From the NCBI GenBank assembly GCA_050289385.1, contig JBNKFQ010000295.1, positions 1 to 8,510 on the forward strand: a stretch of DNA of 8,510 nt, in the 5' to 3' direction. The notes beneath the pieces were generated by a model, which worked only from the letters and a program-made list of their open reading frames with translations, had not been told where the DNA came from and did not search any database. Shown piece by piece: positions 1-5,354 of the stretch. The position numbers were made by a program, and so were the translations under genes. This DNA comes from JBNKFQ01 sp050289385 (GTDB lineage Bacteria; Pseudomonadota; Gammaproteobacteria; Pseudomonadales; Porticoccaceae). The stretch's first letter is position 1. Every line of letters begins with the position of its first letter.

Positions 1-139
1 CAAGGTTGAGTGTTTTATGAATAATCGACTGGCCAACATCCAGCACATCGACACCGGCCTCAGAGAGAGCAAGAAAAACGGTGGCGTCTGCGCCAACAAC
101 AGCGGGTCCGGAAACCGTAAGTAAAAATATTTTTTTCAC
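1..139 (-). CDS. serB: Phosphoserine phosphatase SerB, N-terminal fragment
   Basis: Reading the minus strand from a GTG at 139 gives 46 codons that run off the left edge, starting MKKIFLLTVSGPAVVG and continuing through EAGVDVLDVGQSIIHKTLN. This matches the N-terminal ACT-like domain of SerB, whose members show a VLDIGQAVIH-type stretch at this place. SerB dephosphorylates O-phosphoserine in the last step of serine synthesis in the cytosol. The HAD catalytic domain, including the DxDxT motif, lies outside the window and cannot be checked. GTG at 139 is preferred because homology begins there; an in-frame TTG lies one codon upstream, and only a weak AGGCAG-like Shine-Dalgarno is present. The gene is divergent from the AhpA/YtjB-type gene at 439, the arrangement known for serB and ytjB (smp) in E. 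coli, which supports the call. Confidence 0.85.
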   Translation of the reverse strand, partial: MKKIFLLTVSGPAVVGADATVFLALSEAGVDVLDVGQSIIHKTLNL

Positions 140-167
140 CAAAAACTGCCTGCAATAGTAAAGGTGA

Positions 168-181
168 GTAAGCTTGCTTAC
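168..181. repeat. Short inverted repeat in the serB leader
   Basis: GTAAGC and GCTTAC form 6-bp arms around a 2-nt centre, between the predicted serB transcription start and its start codon. It could be a small operator or a weak RNA hairpin. It is short enough to be chance. Confidence 0.3.
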
Positions 182-190
182 AGACTCGTG

Positions 191-219
191 ATTATACGAT
201 GCCAACAACAAAAAGTAAG
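191..219 (-). promoter_or_regulatory. Predicted sigma-70 promoter of serB
   Basis: On the minus strand a perfect -10 hexamer TATAAT lies at 196-191. It is preceded at exactly 17 bp by CTTACT (219-214), which matches 3 of 6 positions of the -35 consensus. Transcription would start near 184, leaving a leader of about 45 nt before the serB GTG at 139. The assignment rests on the hexamers and spacing only. Confidence 0.5.
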
Positions 220-239
220 ACAGAATAATCAGCGCTCAT
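192..239 (-). CDS. Possible 15-aa leader peptide upstream of serB
   Basis: On the minus strand a perfect Shine-Dalgarno AAGGAGGT (255-248) sits 8 nt ahead of an ATG at 239 that opens a 15-codon frame, MSADYSVLLFVVGIV, ending in TAA at 194-192. The peptide is mostly hydrophobic after residue 6. It ends 52 nt before the serB start. Its stop codon lies inside the TATAAT proposed as the serB -10, so this ORF would need a transcript starting further upstream. No homologue is recognised. The strength and spacing of the ribosome site are the only reasons to list it. Confidence 0.25.
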   Translation of the reverse strand: MSADYSVLLFVVGIV

Positions 240-256
240 CCAGTAATACCTCCTTC

Positions 257-280
257 CGTCATTGCGTGGCTTTGCCACGC
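257..280. repeat. Intergenic hairpin with 7-bp perfect stem
   Basis: GCGTGGC (264-270) and GCCACGC (274-280) form a perfect 7-bp stem around a TTT loop. The plus-strand text just before it reads CGTCATTGCG. That string resembles the start of a widespread class of bacterial intergenic palindromes beginning GTCATTGCGAG, so this may be a short or decayed copy; the link is from memory and tentative. Neither side carries a T-run, so it is not a convincing intrinsic terminator. On the minus strand it lies immediately upstream of the AAGGAGGT motif at 255-248. Confidence 0.45.
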
Positions 281-388
281 TCCATGGGCCCGACCAAAAG
301 CCACCCTTGTCCGGATATCAACGTCTGACTGTCATAAATTACGCGCTTCCATTAAACTGTTCGCGACCCGTCATCTTGCGTAAAATAG

Positions 389-417
389 CACTCATACTGG
401 AAGTCAGAATTTATAAT
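389..417 (+). promoter_or_regulatory. Weak candidate promoter of the AhpA-like gene
   Basis: A perfect TATAAT lies at 412-417 on the plus strand, but the hexamer 17 bp upstream (CACTCA, 389-394) is a poor -35. Transcription would start near 424, giving a leader of only about 15 nt before ATG 439. This is consistent with the lack of a well-spaced ribosome site there. It may be fortuitous, or it may need an activator. Confidence 0.3.
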
Positions 418-438
418 CAGGAACCCAGACCTGCACCC

Positions 439-1674
439 ATGACCAAATGGCAGACTTTTGCATTTCGTTTACCACTGATTACGGCCCTGTTGTGCGCCAT
501 TGCCGGCGCACTGATATTTGGTATTGGCAGCTGGCAGACCAAACTTCTGGCAGACCAGGAAAGCCGACGCATTGGGCAGGCCCTCGCGGCGCAATTGGCA
601 GAGACCGTGCGACAACCTCTGTTACACAACGACCTTGTCAGTCTGCAAGTCAGTGTGGAACAACTGGTCGAGCGTGCTGAAGTGGCTGGTGCTTCCGTCT
701 ATAATGCAAGGCAAAAACCGCTGGCGCAAAGCAAATCGGGCCGAATATATGGTGCCCACGAACTGGTCACCTGGCGGGAACCTCTGACCGTTGAAGGCAC
801 CGTCACCGCCTATGCAGGTGTCGATATTGATATCGGCCACTTGCACGCCGTATACCGAAAACCCTTTAACTGGATATTGTCTCTCTGGGCCGCCTTCGCG
901 TTGCTGATGACCGTGATCTCCGCCTGGACCGGCCGCAAGCTCTCCGAACGGCTAAGTGGCCTGACAGCAAGACTGCCTGGCGATCCAACACTTGACGAAG
1001 CACAACAGCCAGCAGATGAGCTGGACAAACTCGAACAACAATTACAACCATTGCTGACACAAAGCGCAAAATCCGACGACACTGCCGAACCCACTCGGCA
1101 GGTCGCAACTCTGGCCTTGCATTGCAAAAACCTCGAAAGCCTGGAAAAACAACTCAGCAAAGAGAATCTGCAACGACTGCTGAACCAGCTGGATGCCGAT
1201 CTTAAGCAAGTGACCACACTGTATGATGGCAAACGGCTACCCGGCCACAACCAGACCCTGTTTGTAGAGTTCAGCGGTGGCACAGAAAACGGCAACCATC
1301 CTCTGCAAGCACTGTTTTCAGCTCATTTGCTGATGGAGCTATCGAAAAATCACGCCCACGCTCTGGGTGCAAGTCCAAAACTGTCTGCCGCTATCAGCCT
1401 GCGCAATGGTGAAGACCACTCCTCCCTGATGGGTGATTTTGAACGCGAAAAACGCAAGTCAGCCACTGCCAGTCTGGCCAGCATGGGAGACAGCGGGGAA
1501 ACCTTGCTGGACAGCCAGGTGCAACTGCACCAATCCTTCGCGGGTGTCATAGACACGGAACAACTCTCTGAAGACGGGGATATTCATCGGGTCGCTTCAT
1601 TTTCGACCAGACACTCTACCCTGCTTGCAAAACAGCTTCACTATCTAACCCGGCAACCTGACCCCGCAACCTGA
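439..1674 (+). CDS. AhpA/YtjB (Smp)-family inner-membrane protein with a degenerate cyclase-like C-terminus
   Basis: This 411-residue protein has a TM helix at about 8-30, a periplasmic segment at about 31-141, a second TM at about 143-164, then a charged linker and a cytoplasmic region. The TM-periplasmic-TM half and the divergent serB neighbour fit the SMP_2/AhpA family (E. coli YtjB), whose role is poorly defined; older names link it to haemolysin expression. Residues 221-370 follow the order of a class III nucleotide-cyclase homology domain: a strand VATLALHCKNL, helix ENLQRLLNQL, then YDGKRLPGHNQTLFVEFSG where active cyclases have GG...GDG. The metal-binding aspartates expected there are absent (HCKN and GHNQT instead), so catalysis is unlikely. 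The domain match is my inference. ATG 439 is chosen because the first TM follows directly; the ribosome site is weak, with AGGA about 15 nt upstream. The 3' end lies in a 13-bp tandem duplication. Confidence 0.7.
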   Translation: MTKWQTFAFRLPLITALLCAIAGALIFGIGSWQTKLLADQESRRIGQALAAQLAETVRQPLLHNDLVSLQVSVEQLVERAEVAGASVYNARQKPLAQSKSGRIYGAHELVTWREPLTVEGTVTAYAGVDIDIGHLHAVYRKPFNWILSLWAAFALLMTVISAWTGRKLSERLSGLTARLPGDPTLDEAQQPADELDKLEQQLQPLLTQSAKSDDTAEPTRQVATLALHCKNLESLEKQLSKENLQRLLNQLDADLKQVTTLYDGKRLPGHNQTLFVEFSGGTENGNHPLQALFSAHLLMELSKNHAHALGASPKLSAAISLRNGEDHSSLMGDFEREKRKSATASLASMGDSGETLLDSQVQLHQSFAGVIDTEQLSEDGDIHRVASFSTRHSTLLAKQLHYLTRQPDPAT

Positions 1675-1678
1675 CCCG
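1653..1678 (+). repeat. 13-bp tandem duplication at the 3' end of the AhpA-like gene
   Basis: GCAACCTGACCC occurs at 1653-1664 and again at 1666-1677, a period of 13. The first copy is read in frame as part of Gln-Pro-Asp-Pro. The second copy is shifted, so its TGA becomes the stop codon at 1672-1674. With one copy the frame would stay open to TAG at 1736-1738. Confidence 0.75.
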
Positions 1679-1745
1679 GAAAGTCTGTCCAGGGAAATTC
1701 CAGTCAACAGCGATCAGGCCCTAACACTAATCTGGTAGCCGCTGC

Positions 1746-1762
1746 CGGGTGATAACAACCCG
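1746..1762 (+). terminator. Weak hairpin downstream of the AhpA-like gene
   Basis: CGGGT (1746-1750) and ACCCG (1758-1762) form a 5-bp stem with a 7-nt loop, followed by AGTTTG rather than a proper T-run. It is the only stem I see between this gene and the liu promoter. As an intrinsic terminator it would be weak. Confidence 0.25.
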
Positions 1763-1823
1763 AGTTTGACCCAAAATATCAATCCGGTTCTATTTTACGC
1801 CCCTTTCGGAATGTTTCCCCCTC

Positions 1824-1852
1824 TTGTTGTTCCGTTTACGTTAACGTAAACT
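1824..1852 (+). promoter_or_regulatory. Predicted liu operon promoter
   Basis: TTGTTG (1824-1829) and TAAACT (1847-1852) are separated by 17 bp, each matching four or fewer positions of the consensus. Transcription would start near 1859, about 29 nt before the liuR GTG. The predicted LiuR palindrome covers the spacer and part of the -10, as expected for a MerR-family-controlled promoter. The exact hexamers are uncertain. Confidence 0.45.
1834..1851. promoter_or_regulatory. Predicted LiuR operator
   Basis: GTTTACGTTAACGTAAAC is a perfect 18-bp palindrome 37-54 bp upstream of the liuR start codon. Comparative work on gamma- and betaproteobacteria describes an AT-rich palindrome with inner CG steps as the LiuR site ahead of liu operons, and this fits that type. 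It overlaps the likely promoter spacer and -10, so bound LiuR could block or remodel the promoter. It is the only such palindrome I see in the window. Confidence 0.8.
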
Positions 1853-1872
1853 TCGAGCTCTGGCTGACTCTT

Positions 1873-1880
1873 CACGGAGG
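1873..1880 (+). promoter_or_regulatory. Strong ribosome binding site fixing the liuR GTG start
   Basis: CACGGAGG ends 7 nt before GTG 1888. This strong, well-spaced Shine-Dalgarno decides in favour of the GTG start for LiuR. Confidence 0.8.
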
Positions 1881-1887
1881 TTTCGCG

Positions 1888-2301
1888 GTGAGCGACACCA
1901 GCACACACATTACATACAGCATCTCTGACCTGGCCAAAGAGTTCGACGTCACTACACGAACCATTCGCCACTACGAGGATATCGGTCTGCTCGCGCCCGA
2001 GCGGCGCGGCCAGACGCGAGTCTACACCCCTGCTGACCGCACCAAGCTGAAGCTGATCCTGCGCGGCAAGCGTCTTGGCTTCACGTTGGAGCAGAGTCGC
2101 GAAATCATCGAAATGTATGACCCTGAGCACGGCAATATCGGCCAGTTAAAAAGTCTGTTGGTGGGTATCGAACAACAACGCCAGCGCCTGCAACGCCAGA
2201 TCGAGGATGTTCAGTTACTGATGAAAGACCTCGATGACGCCGAAGAACTGTGTTTGGCATCGTTGAAAGATTCCCGCCAATTCGACAAGACGGACACCTG
2301 A
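1888..2301 (+). CDS. liuR: MerR-family transcriptional regulator LiuR of the leucine/isovalerate operon
   Basis: The protein has 137 residues, usual for short MerR regulators. The winged helix-turn-helix occupies about 10-50: YSISDLAKEFDVTTRTIRHYE, the GLLAPERRGQTRVY wing and the R/K-rich segment after it. A dimerisation coiled coil follows at about 84-118 (IEQQRQRLQRQIEDVQLLMKDL). There is a single cysteine (Cys122) and no metal-binding loop, so it is not a metal sensor. In gamma- and betaproteobacteria, LiuR controls the liu genes in response to branched-chain catabolic CoA intermediates; the effector cannot be read from the sequence. It is first in the operon, directly behind a palindromic operator, which suggests it regulates itself and the downstream genes. 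liuA starts 29 bp after its stop. The identification combines family and context and is strong. Confidence 0.92.
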   Translation: MSDTSTHITYSISDLAKEFDVTTRTIRHYEDIGLLAPERRGQTRVYTPADRTKLKLILRGKRLGFTLEQSREIIEMYDPEHGNIGQLKSLLVGIEQQRQRLQRQIEDVQLLMKDLDDAEELCLASLKDSRQFDKTDT

Positions 2302-2330
2302 TTACAGAACTCTCTTACGGACTCTCACTT

Positions 2331-3500
2331 ATGAACGCACACTACCCCACACTGAACTTCGACCTCGGTGAAGATATCGACATGCTTCGCGATGCGGTCT
2401 GCCAGTTTGCCCAGGCAGAAATTGCTCCGCTGGCAGAAGAAATTGATCAGAATAACGAATTCCCCAATCAGTTGTGGCGCAAGTTCGGCGATATGGGCCT
2501 GCTTGGCGTTACCGTGGCCGAAGAGTATGGCGGCACCAATATGGGCTACCTTGCACACGTTGTGGCAATGGAGGAAATTTCTCGCGCCTCGGCATCGGTC
2601 GGCCTGTCATATGGCGCCCACTCAAACTTGTGCGTCAATCAGATTTATAAAAACGGAAACGAAGAACAAAAACGCAAATATCTGCCCAAACTCTGCTCTG
2701 GCGAACACATCGGTGCACTCGCCATGTCAGAACCCAATGCCGGATCGGACGTTGTGGGAATGAAACTGCGGGCGGTAAAAGATGGTGATCACTATGTGCT
2801 CAACGGCAACAAAATGTGGATCACCAATGGCCCCGATGCCAACACCTATGTGATTTACGCAAAAACCGATGTCGAATCCGGTTCACGCGGTATTACCGCT
2901 TTTATTGTTGAACGCGAAACACCGGGCTTTAGCCAGGCACAAAAACTGGACAAGCTTGGCATGCGTGGCTCCAACACCTGCGAACTGGTTTTTCAGGACG
3001 CTCGCGTGCCCGCCGACAACATTCTCGGCAAGGAAGGTGATGGTGTTAAAGTGCTGATGTCTGGTCTCGACTACGAGCGCACCGTTTTGTCAGGCGGCTC
3101 TACCGGTATTATGCAAGCGGCAATGGATCTGGTTGTACCCTATATCCATGATCGCAAACAGTTTGGCCGCGCCATTGGCGAATTTCAGCTGATGCAAGGC
3201 AAAGTGGCTGATATGTACACTACCCTGAACGCCTGTCGCGCCTACCTCTACGCAGTGGCCCGCGCTTGCGATCGCAGCGAGGAATCCCGCAAGGACGCCG
3301 CCGGTGTTATCCTGTATTGCTCCGAAAGAGCCACTCAGGTGGCGCTGGAAGCGATTCAGACTCTGGGGGGCAACGGATACATCAACGAATTCCCTGCCGG
3401 TCGCTTGCTGCGCGATGCCAAATTGTATGAAATTGGCGCGGGCACCTCGGAAATTCGACGTATGCTGATTGGACGAGAGTTGTTTAAGGAAACGGCGTAA
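2331..3500 (+). CDS. liuA: Isovaleryl-CoA dehydrogenase LiuA
   Basis: This FAD enzyme of 389 residues oxidises isovaleryl-CoA to 3-methylcrotonyl-CoA, passing electrons to ETF. Both acyl-CoA dehydrogenase signatures are present: AMSEPNAGSD at 131-140 and the block from QTLGGNGY to RD at 343-362. Isovaleryl-CoA dehydrogenases differ from most relatives in the position of the catalytic base. Here Glu249 in SGLDYERTVLSGG occupies that special position. The usual C-terminal glutamate site reads YEIGAGTSEIRR, with Gly at the base position. This pattern argues for isovaleryl- rather than short- or medium-chain substrates. The frame is open upstream to 2250 inside liuR, but ATG 2331 gives the normal family length and N-terminus. 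The ribosome site is weak (TACGGA region), so translation may be coupled to liuR. A heptad-armed repeat element begins 8 bp after the stop. Confidence 0.95.
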   Translation: MNAHYPTLNFDLGEDIDMLRDAVCQFAQAEIAPLAEEIDQNNEFPNQLWRKFGDMGLLGVTVAEEYGGTNMGYLAHVVAMEEISRASASVGLSYGAHSNLCVNQIYKNGNEEQKRKYLPKLCSGEHIGALAMSEPNAGSDVVGMKLRAVKDGDHYVLNGNKMWITNGPDANTYVIYAKTDVESGSRGITAFIVERETPGFSQAQKLDKLGMRGSNTCELVFQDARVPADNILGKEGDGVKVLMSGLDYERTVLSGGSTGIMQAAMDLVVPYIHDRKQFGRAIGEFQLMQGKVADMYTTLNACRAYLYAVARACDRSEESRKDAAGVILYCSERATQVALEAIQTLGGNGYINEFPAGRLLRDAKLYEIGAGTSEIRRMLIGRELFKETA

Positions 3501-3507
3501 AACCCCG

Positions 3508-3604
3508 GGTCGCACGTCGGTTGTCGGTAGTCGCACGCAAAAAAAACAACAGCCGTGCTGCTTCGCCTAACAAACGTGCAACGCGCAACTAAAGACATGC
3601 GACC
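3508..3604. repeat. Heptad-arm palindromic element, copy 1 (liuA-liuB spacer)
   Basis: This 97-bp element fills most of the 122-bp spacer. The left arm holds four heptamers of form GTCGNNN (GTCGCAC at 3509 and 3530, GTCGGTT at 3516, GTCGGTA at 3523), then GC. The right arm, read on the minus strand from 3603, holds GTCGCAT, GTCTTTA, GTTGCGC and GTTGCAC. Aligned without gaps, about 21 of 31 positions of the two arms agree. Inside is a small hairpin, CAGC-CGT-GCTG, at 3550-3560. The arms are more decayed than in copy 2. The ATG of liuB follows 18 bp after the element. Confidence 0.75.
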
Positions 3605-3622
3605 TGTTCAGAGCGAGAATAT

Positions 3623-5230
3623 ATGACAGTCATTAAAACCAGAATTAACACCCGTTCGTCTGACTTCACGGCAAACGCTGCGCATATGCAGAAACAAGTA
3701 GATGATTTGCACGCCAAACTGGAGCAGATCAAACTCGGTGGCGGAGAAAAATACCGCGAAAAACACGTTGCTCGAGGCAAGCTGTTACCACGCGATCGCG
3801 TTAACGCCCTGGTCGACCCCGGCTCGCCTTTTCTGGAACTGTCACAACTGGCCGCGTGGGATGTGTACGAAGACTACGTGCCGGCCGCCGGTATTATCAC
3901 CGGTATTGGCCGCGTTTCCGGGCAAGAGTGCATTATTGTCGCCAACGACGCCACGGTAAAAGGCGGCAGCTACTATCCGCTCACCGTCAAAAAACACTTG
4001 CGCGCTCAAGCCATCGCCGACCAGAACAATCTGCCCTGCATCTACCTGGTGGACTCTGGTGGCGCCAACCTGCCGCGCCAGGACGATGTATTTCCCGACC
4101 GCGAACACTTTGGCCGCATTTTCTACAACCAGGCCAACCTGTCGTCCAAAAATATTCCACAGATAGCTGCCGTTATGGGCTCTTGCACCGCCGGCGGCGC
4201 ATACGTGCCAGCCATGGCCGACGAATCCATTATCGTCAAACAACAGGGCACTATTTTTCTGGGTGGGCCACCACTGGTGAAAGCCGCTACAGGTGAGGTT
4301 GTCAGCGCCGAAGAGCTGGGTGGTGCCGATGTGCACTGTCGTACATCGGGGGTAGCTGACCACTACGCGCAAAACGATCACCACGCCCTGCAACTGGCCC
4401 GTTGCAGCATCGCCCGCCTGAACCGTGTAAAACCGCAACAACTCGATCTGCGCGAACCCAAAGCACCGCGTTACGATCCGCGCGAAATTTACGGCATTAT
4501 TCCCGAAGACACGCGCCAGCCGTACGACGTCCGTGAAGTCATCGCGCGCGTTACAGACGATTCGGAATTCGACGAATTCAAGGCACTGTATGGCACCACC
4601 CTGGTGTGCGGTTTTGGCCGCATCCATGGCTACCCCGTAGGCATTGTTGCCAACAACGGTATATTGTTCGGTGAATCAGCCGAAAAAGGGGCGCACTTTG
4701 TCGAACTCTGCGCGCAACGAAAAATACCGCTGGTTTTCCTGCAAAATATCACCGGCTTTATGGTGGGCAAACAGTACGAACAAAGTGGCATCGCGAAACA
4801 TGGCGCCAAAATGGTTACTGCAGTGGCCTGCGCTCAGGTCCCCAAATTCACCGTCTTGATCGGAGGATCTTTTGGCGCTGGCAATTATGGCATGTGCGGC
4901 CGCGCCTATGACCCGCGCTTCCTGTTTATGTGGCCCAATGCGCGGATCTCGGTAATGGGTGGACCGCAAGCAGCCGGTGTACTGGCCCAGGTGAAACGCG
5001 ACCAGAAAGAAGCTCGCGGCGAAACGTGGAGCGAAGCCGAAGAAAATGCGTTTAAACAACCCATCATCGACAACTACGACGCGCAAGGCCACCCCTACTA
5101 CGCCTCTGCACGTCTGTGGGATGATGGTGTTATTGATCCCGCAGAGACCCGCAACGTTTTGGGGTTGGCAATTTCAGCAGCACTGAACAAACCGATTGAA
5201 AAGACAACATTTGGCGTGTTCAGAATGTGA
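3623..5230 (+). CDS. liuB: 3-Methylcrotonyl-CoA carboxylase, beta (carboxyltransferase) subunit LiuB
   Basis: LiuB transfers the carboxyl group from biotin on LiuD to 3-methylcrotonyl-CoA, giving 3-methylglutaconyl-CoA. The 535 residues equal the usual length of bacterial LiuB. The N-terminal crotonase-fold half carries IYLVDSGGANLPRQDD (140-155), MGSCTAGGAYVPAMADE (185-201) and IFLGGPPLVKAATGEVV (211-227). The C-terminal half carries YDVREVIARVTD (301-312), FLQNITGFMVG (372-382) and IGGSFGAGNYGMCGRAYDPR (413-432), then ends TTFGVFRM. The oxyanion-hole glycine stretches are intact in both halves. The related geranyl-CoA carboxylase AtuC is an alternative by family, but the liuA/liuC/liuD/liuE context makes methylcrotonyl-CoA the clear substrate. 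ATG 3623 starts at the family N-terminus (TxINTRSSDFTANAA), with a weak GCGAGA ribosome site. Confidence 0.96.
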   Translation: MTVIKTRINTRSSDFTANAAHMQKQVDDLHAKLEQIKLGGGEKYREKHVARGKLLPRDRVNALVDPGSPFLELSQLAAWDVYEDYVPAAGIITGIGRVSGQECIIVANDATVKGGSYYPLTVKKHLRAQAIADQNNLPCIYLVDSGGANLPRQDDVFPDREHFGRIFYNQANLSSKNIPQIAAVMGSCTAGGAYVPAMADESIIVKQQGTIFLGGPPLVKAATGEVVSAEELGGADVHCRTSGVADHYAQNDHHALQLARCSIARLNRVKPQQLDLREPKAPRYDPREIYGIIPEDTRQPYDVREVIARVTDDSEFDEFKALYGTTLVCGFGRIHGYPVGIVANNGILFGESAEKGAHFVELCAQRKIPLVFLQNITGFMVGKQYEQSGIAKHGAKMVTAVACAQVPKFTVLIGGSFGAGNYGMCGRAYDPRFLFMWPNARISVMGGPQAAGVLAQVKRDQKEARGETWSEAEENAFKQPIIDNYDAQGHPYYASARLWDDGVIDPAETRNVLGLAISAALNKPIEKTTFGVFRM

Positions 5231-5236
5231 TTAATT

Positions 5237-5333
5237 GGTCGCACGTCTGTCGTCGCACGTCGCACGCTAAAGATTCGGGCCATTGCTACGCTCGGCCCGG
5301 TTTGGTTGAGCGTGCGACGACAGACGTACGACC
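5237..5333. repeat. Heptad-arm palindromic element, copy 2 (liuB-liuC spacer), near-perfect hairpin
   Basis: This 97-bp element begins 7 bp after the liuB stop and ends 21 bp before the liuC ATG. The left arm (5237-5267) has heptamers GTCGCAC, GTCTGTC, GTCGCAC and GTCGCAC from 5238, then GC. The right arm (5310-5333) reads on the minus strand as GTCGTAC, GTCTGTC, GTCGCAC, then GC. Positions 5237-5260 and 5310-5333 are reverse complements at 22 of 24 positions; one of the two exceptions would be a G-U pair in RNA. Nested inside is CGGGCC (5276-5281), a 12-nt loop, then GGCCCG (5294-5299). In mRNA this would be a long stable hairpin; in DNA it could extrude as a cruciform. Confidence 0.85.
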
Positions 5334-5342
5334 CATAGCTAC

Positions 5343-5348
5343 AAGGTG
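5343..5348 (+). promoter_or_regulatory. Ribosome binding site fixing the liuC ATG start
   Basis: AAGGTG lies 6 nt before ATG 5355. The in-frame GTG at 5346 overlaps this site and so is unlikely to be the start. Confidence 0.7.
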
Positions 5349-5354
5349 AAAACC

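Larger units (their letters stand above)
140..438. other. Divergent intergenic region between serB and the AhpA-like gene
   Basis: About 300 bp separate the two divergent genes. The half nearer serB holds its promoter, a small inverted repeat, the mini-ORF with a perfect Shine-Dalgarno, and a hairpin. Between about 281 and 405 no clear element stands out. A plus-strand frame is open from a TTG at 262 into the downstream gene, but that extension looks non-coding: it has no hydrophobic or family-like character and no supporting ribosome site. Confidence 0.6.

Noticed and set aside
262..438. N-terminal extension of the AhpA-like protein to a TTG at 262
   Set aside because: The extra 59 residues lack any family-like pattern, the region includes an intergenic hairpin, and the natural membrane-protein start with TM1 follows ATG 439.
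2250..2330. Upstream extension of LiuA overlapping liuR
   Set aside because: ATG 2331 gives the standard isovaleryl-CoA dehydrogenase length and N-terminus; the upstream frame is open only by chance inside liuR.
3842..4627. 261-codon open frame on the minus strand opposite liuB
   Set aside because: It lies wholly antisense to a fully conserved gene, has no recognisable motif, and is explained by codon bias of the plus strand.
5237..5333. Intrinsic terminator between liuB and liuC
   Set aside because: The stem is followed by CATAGCTAC rather than a T-run, and liuC-liuD-liuE continue the same pathway, so full termination here makes little sense.
5346..5354. GTG start for LiuC three codons upstream
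   Set aside because: The GTG lies within the AAGGTG ribosome site, which is well spaced for ATG 5355.
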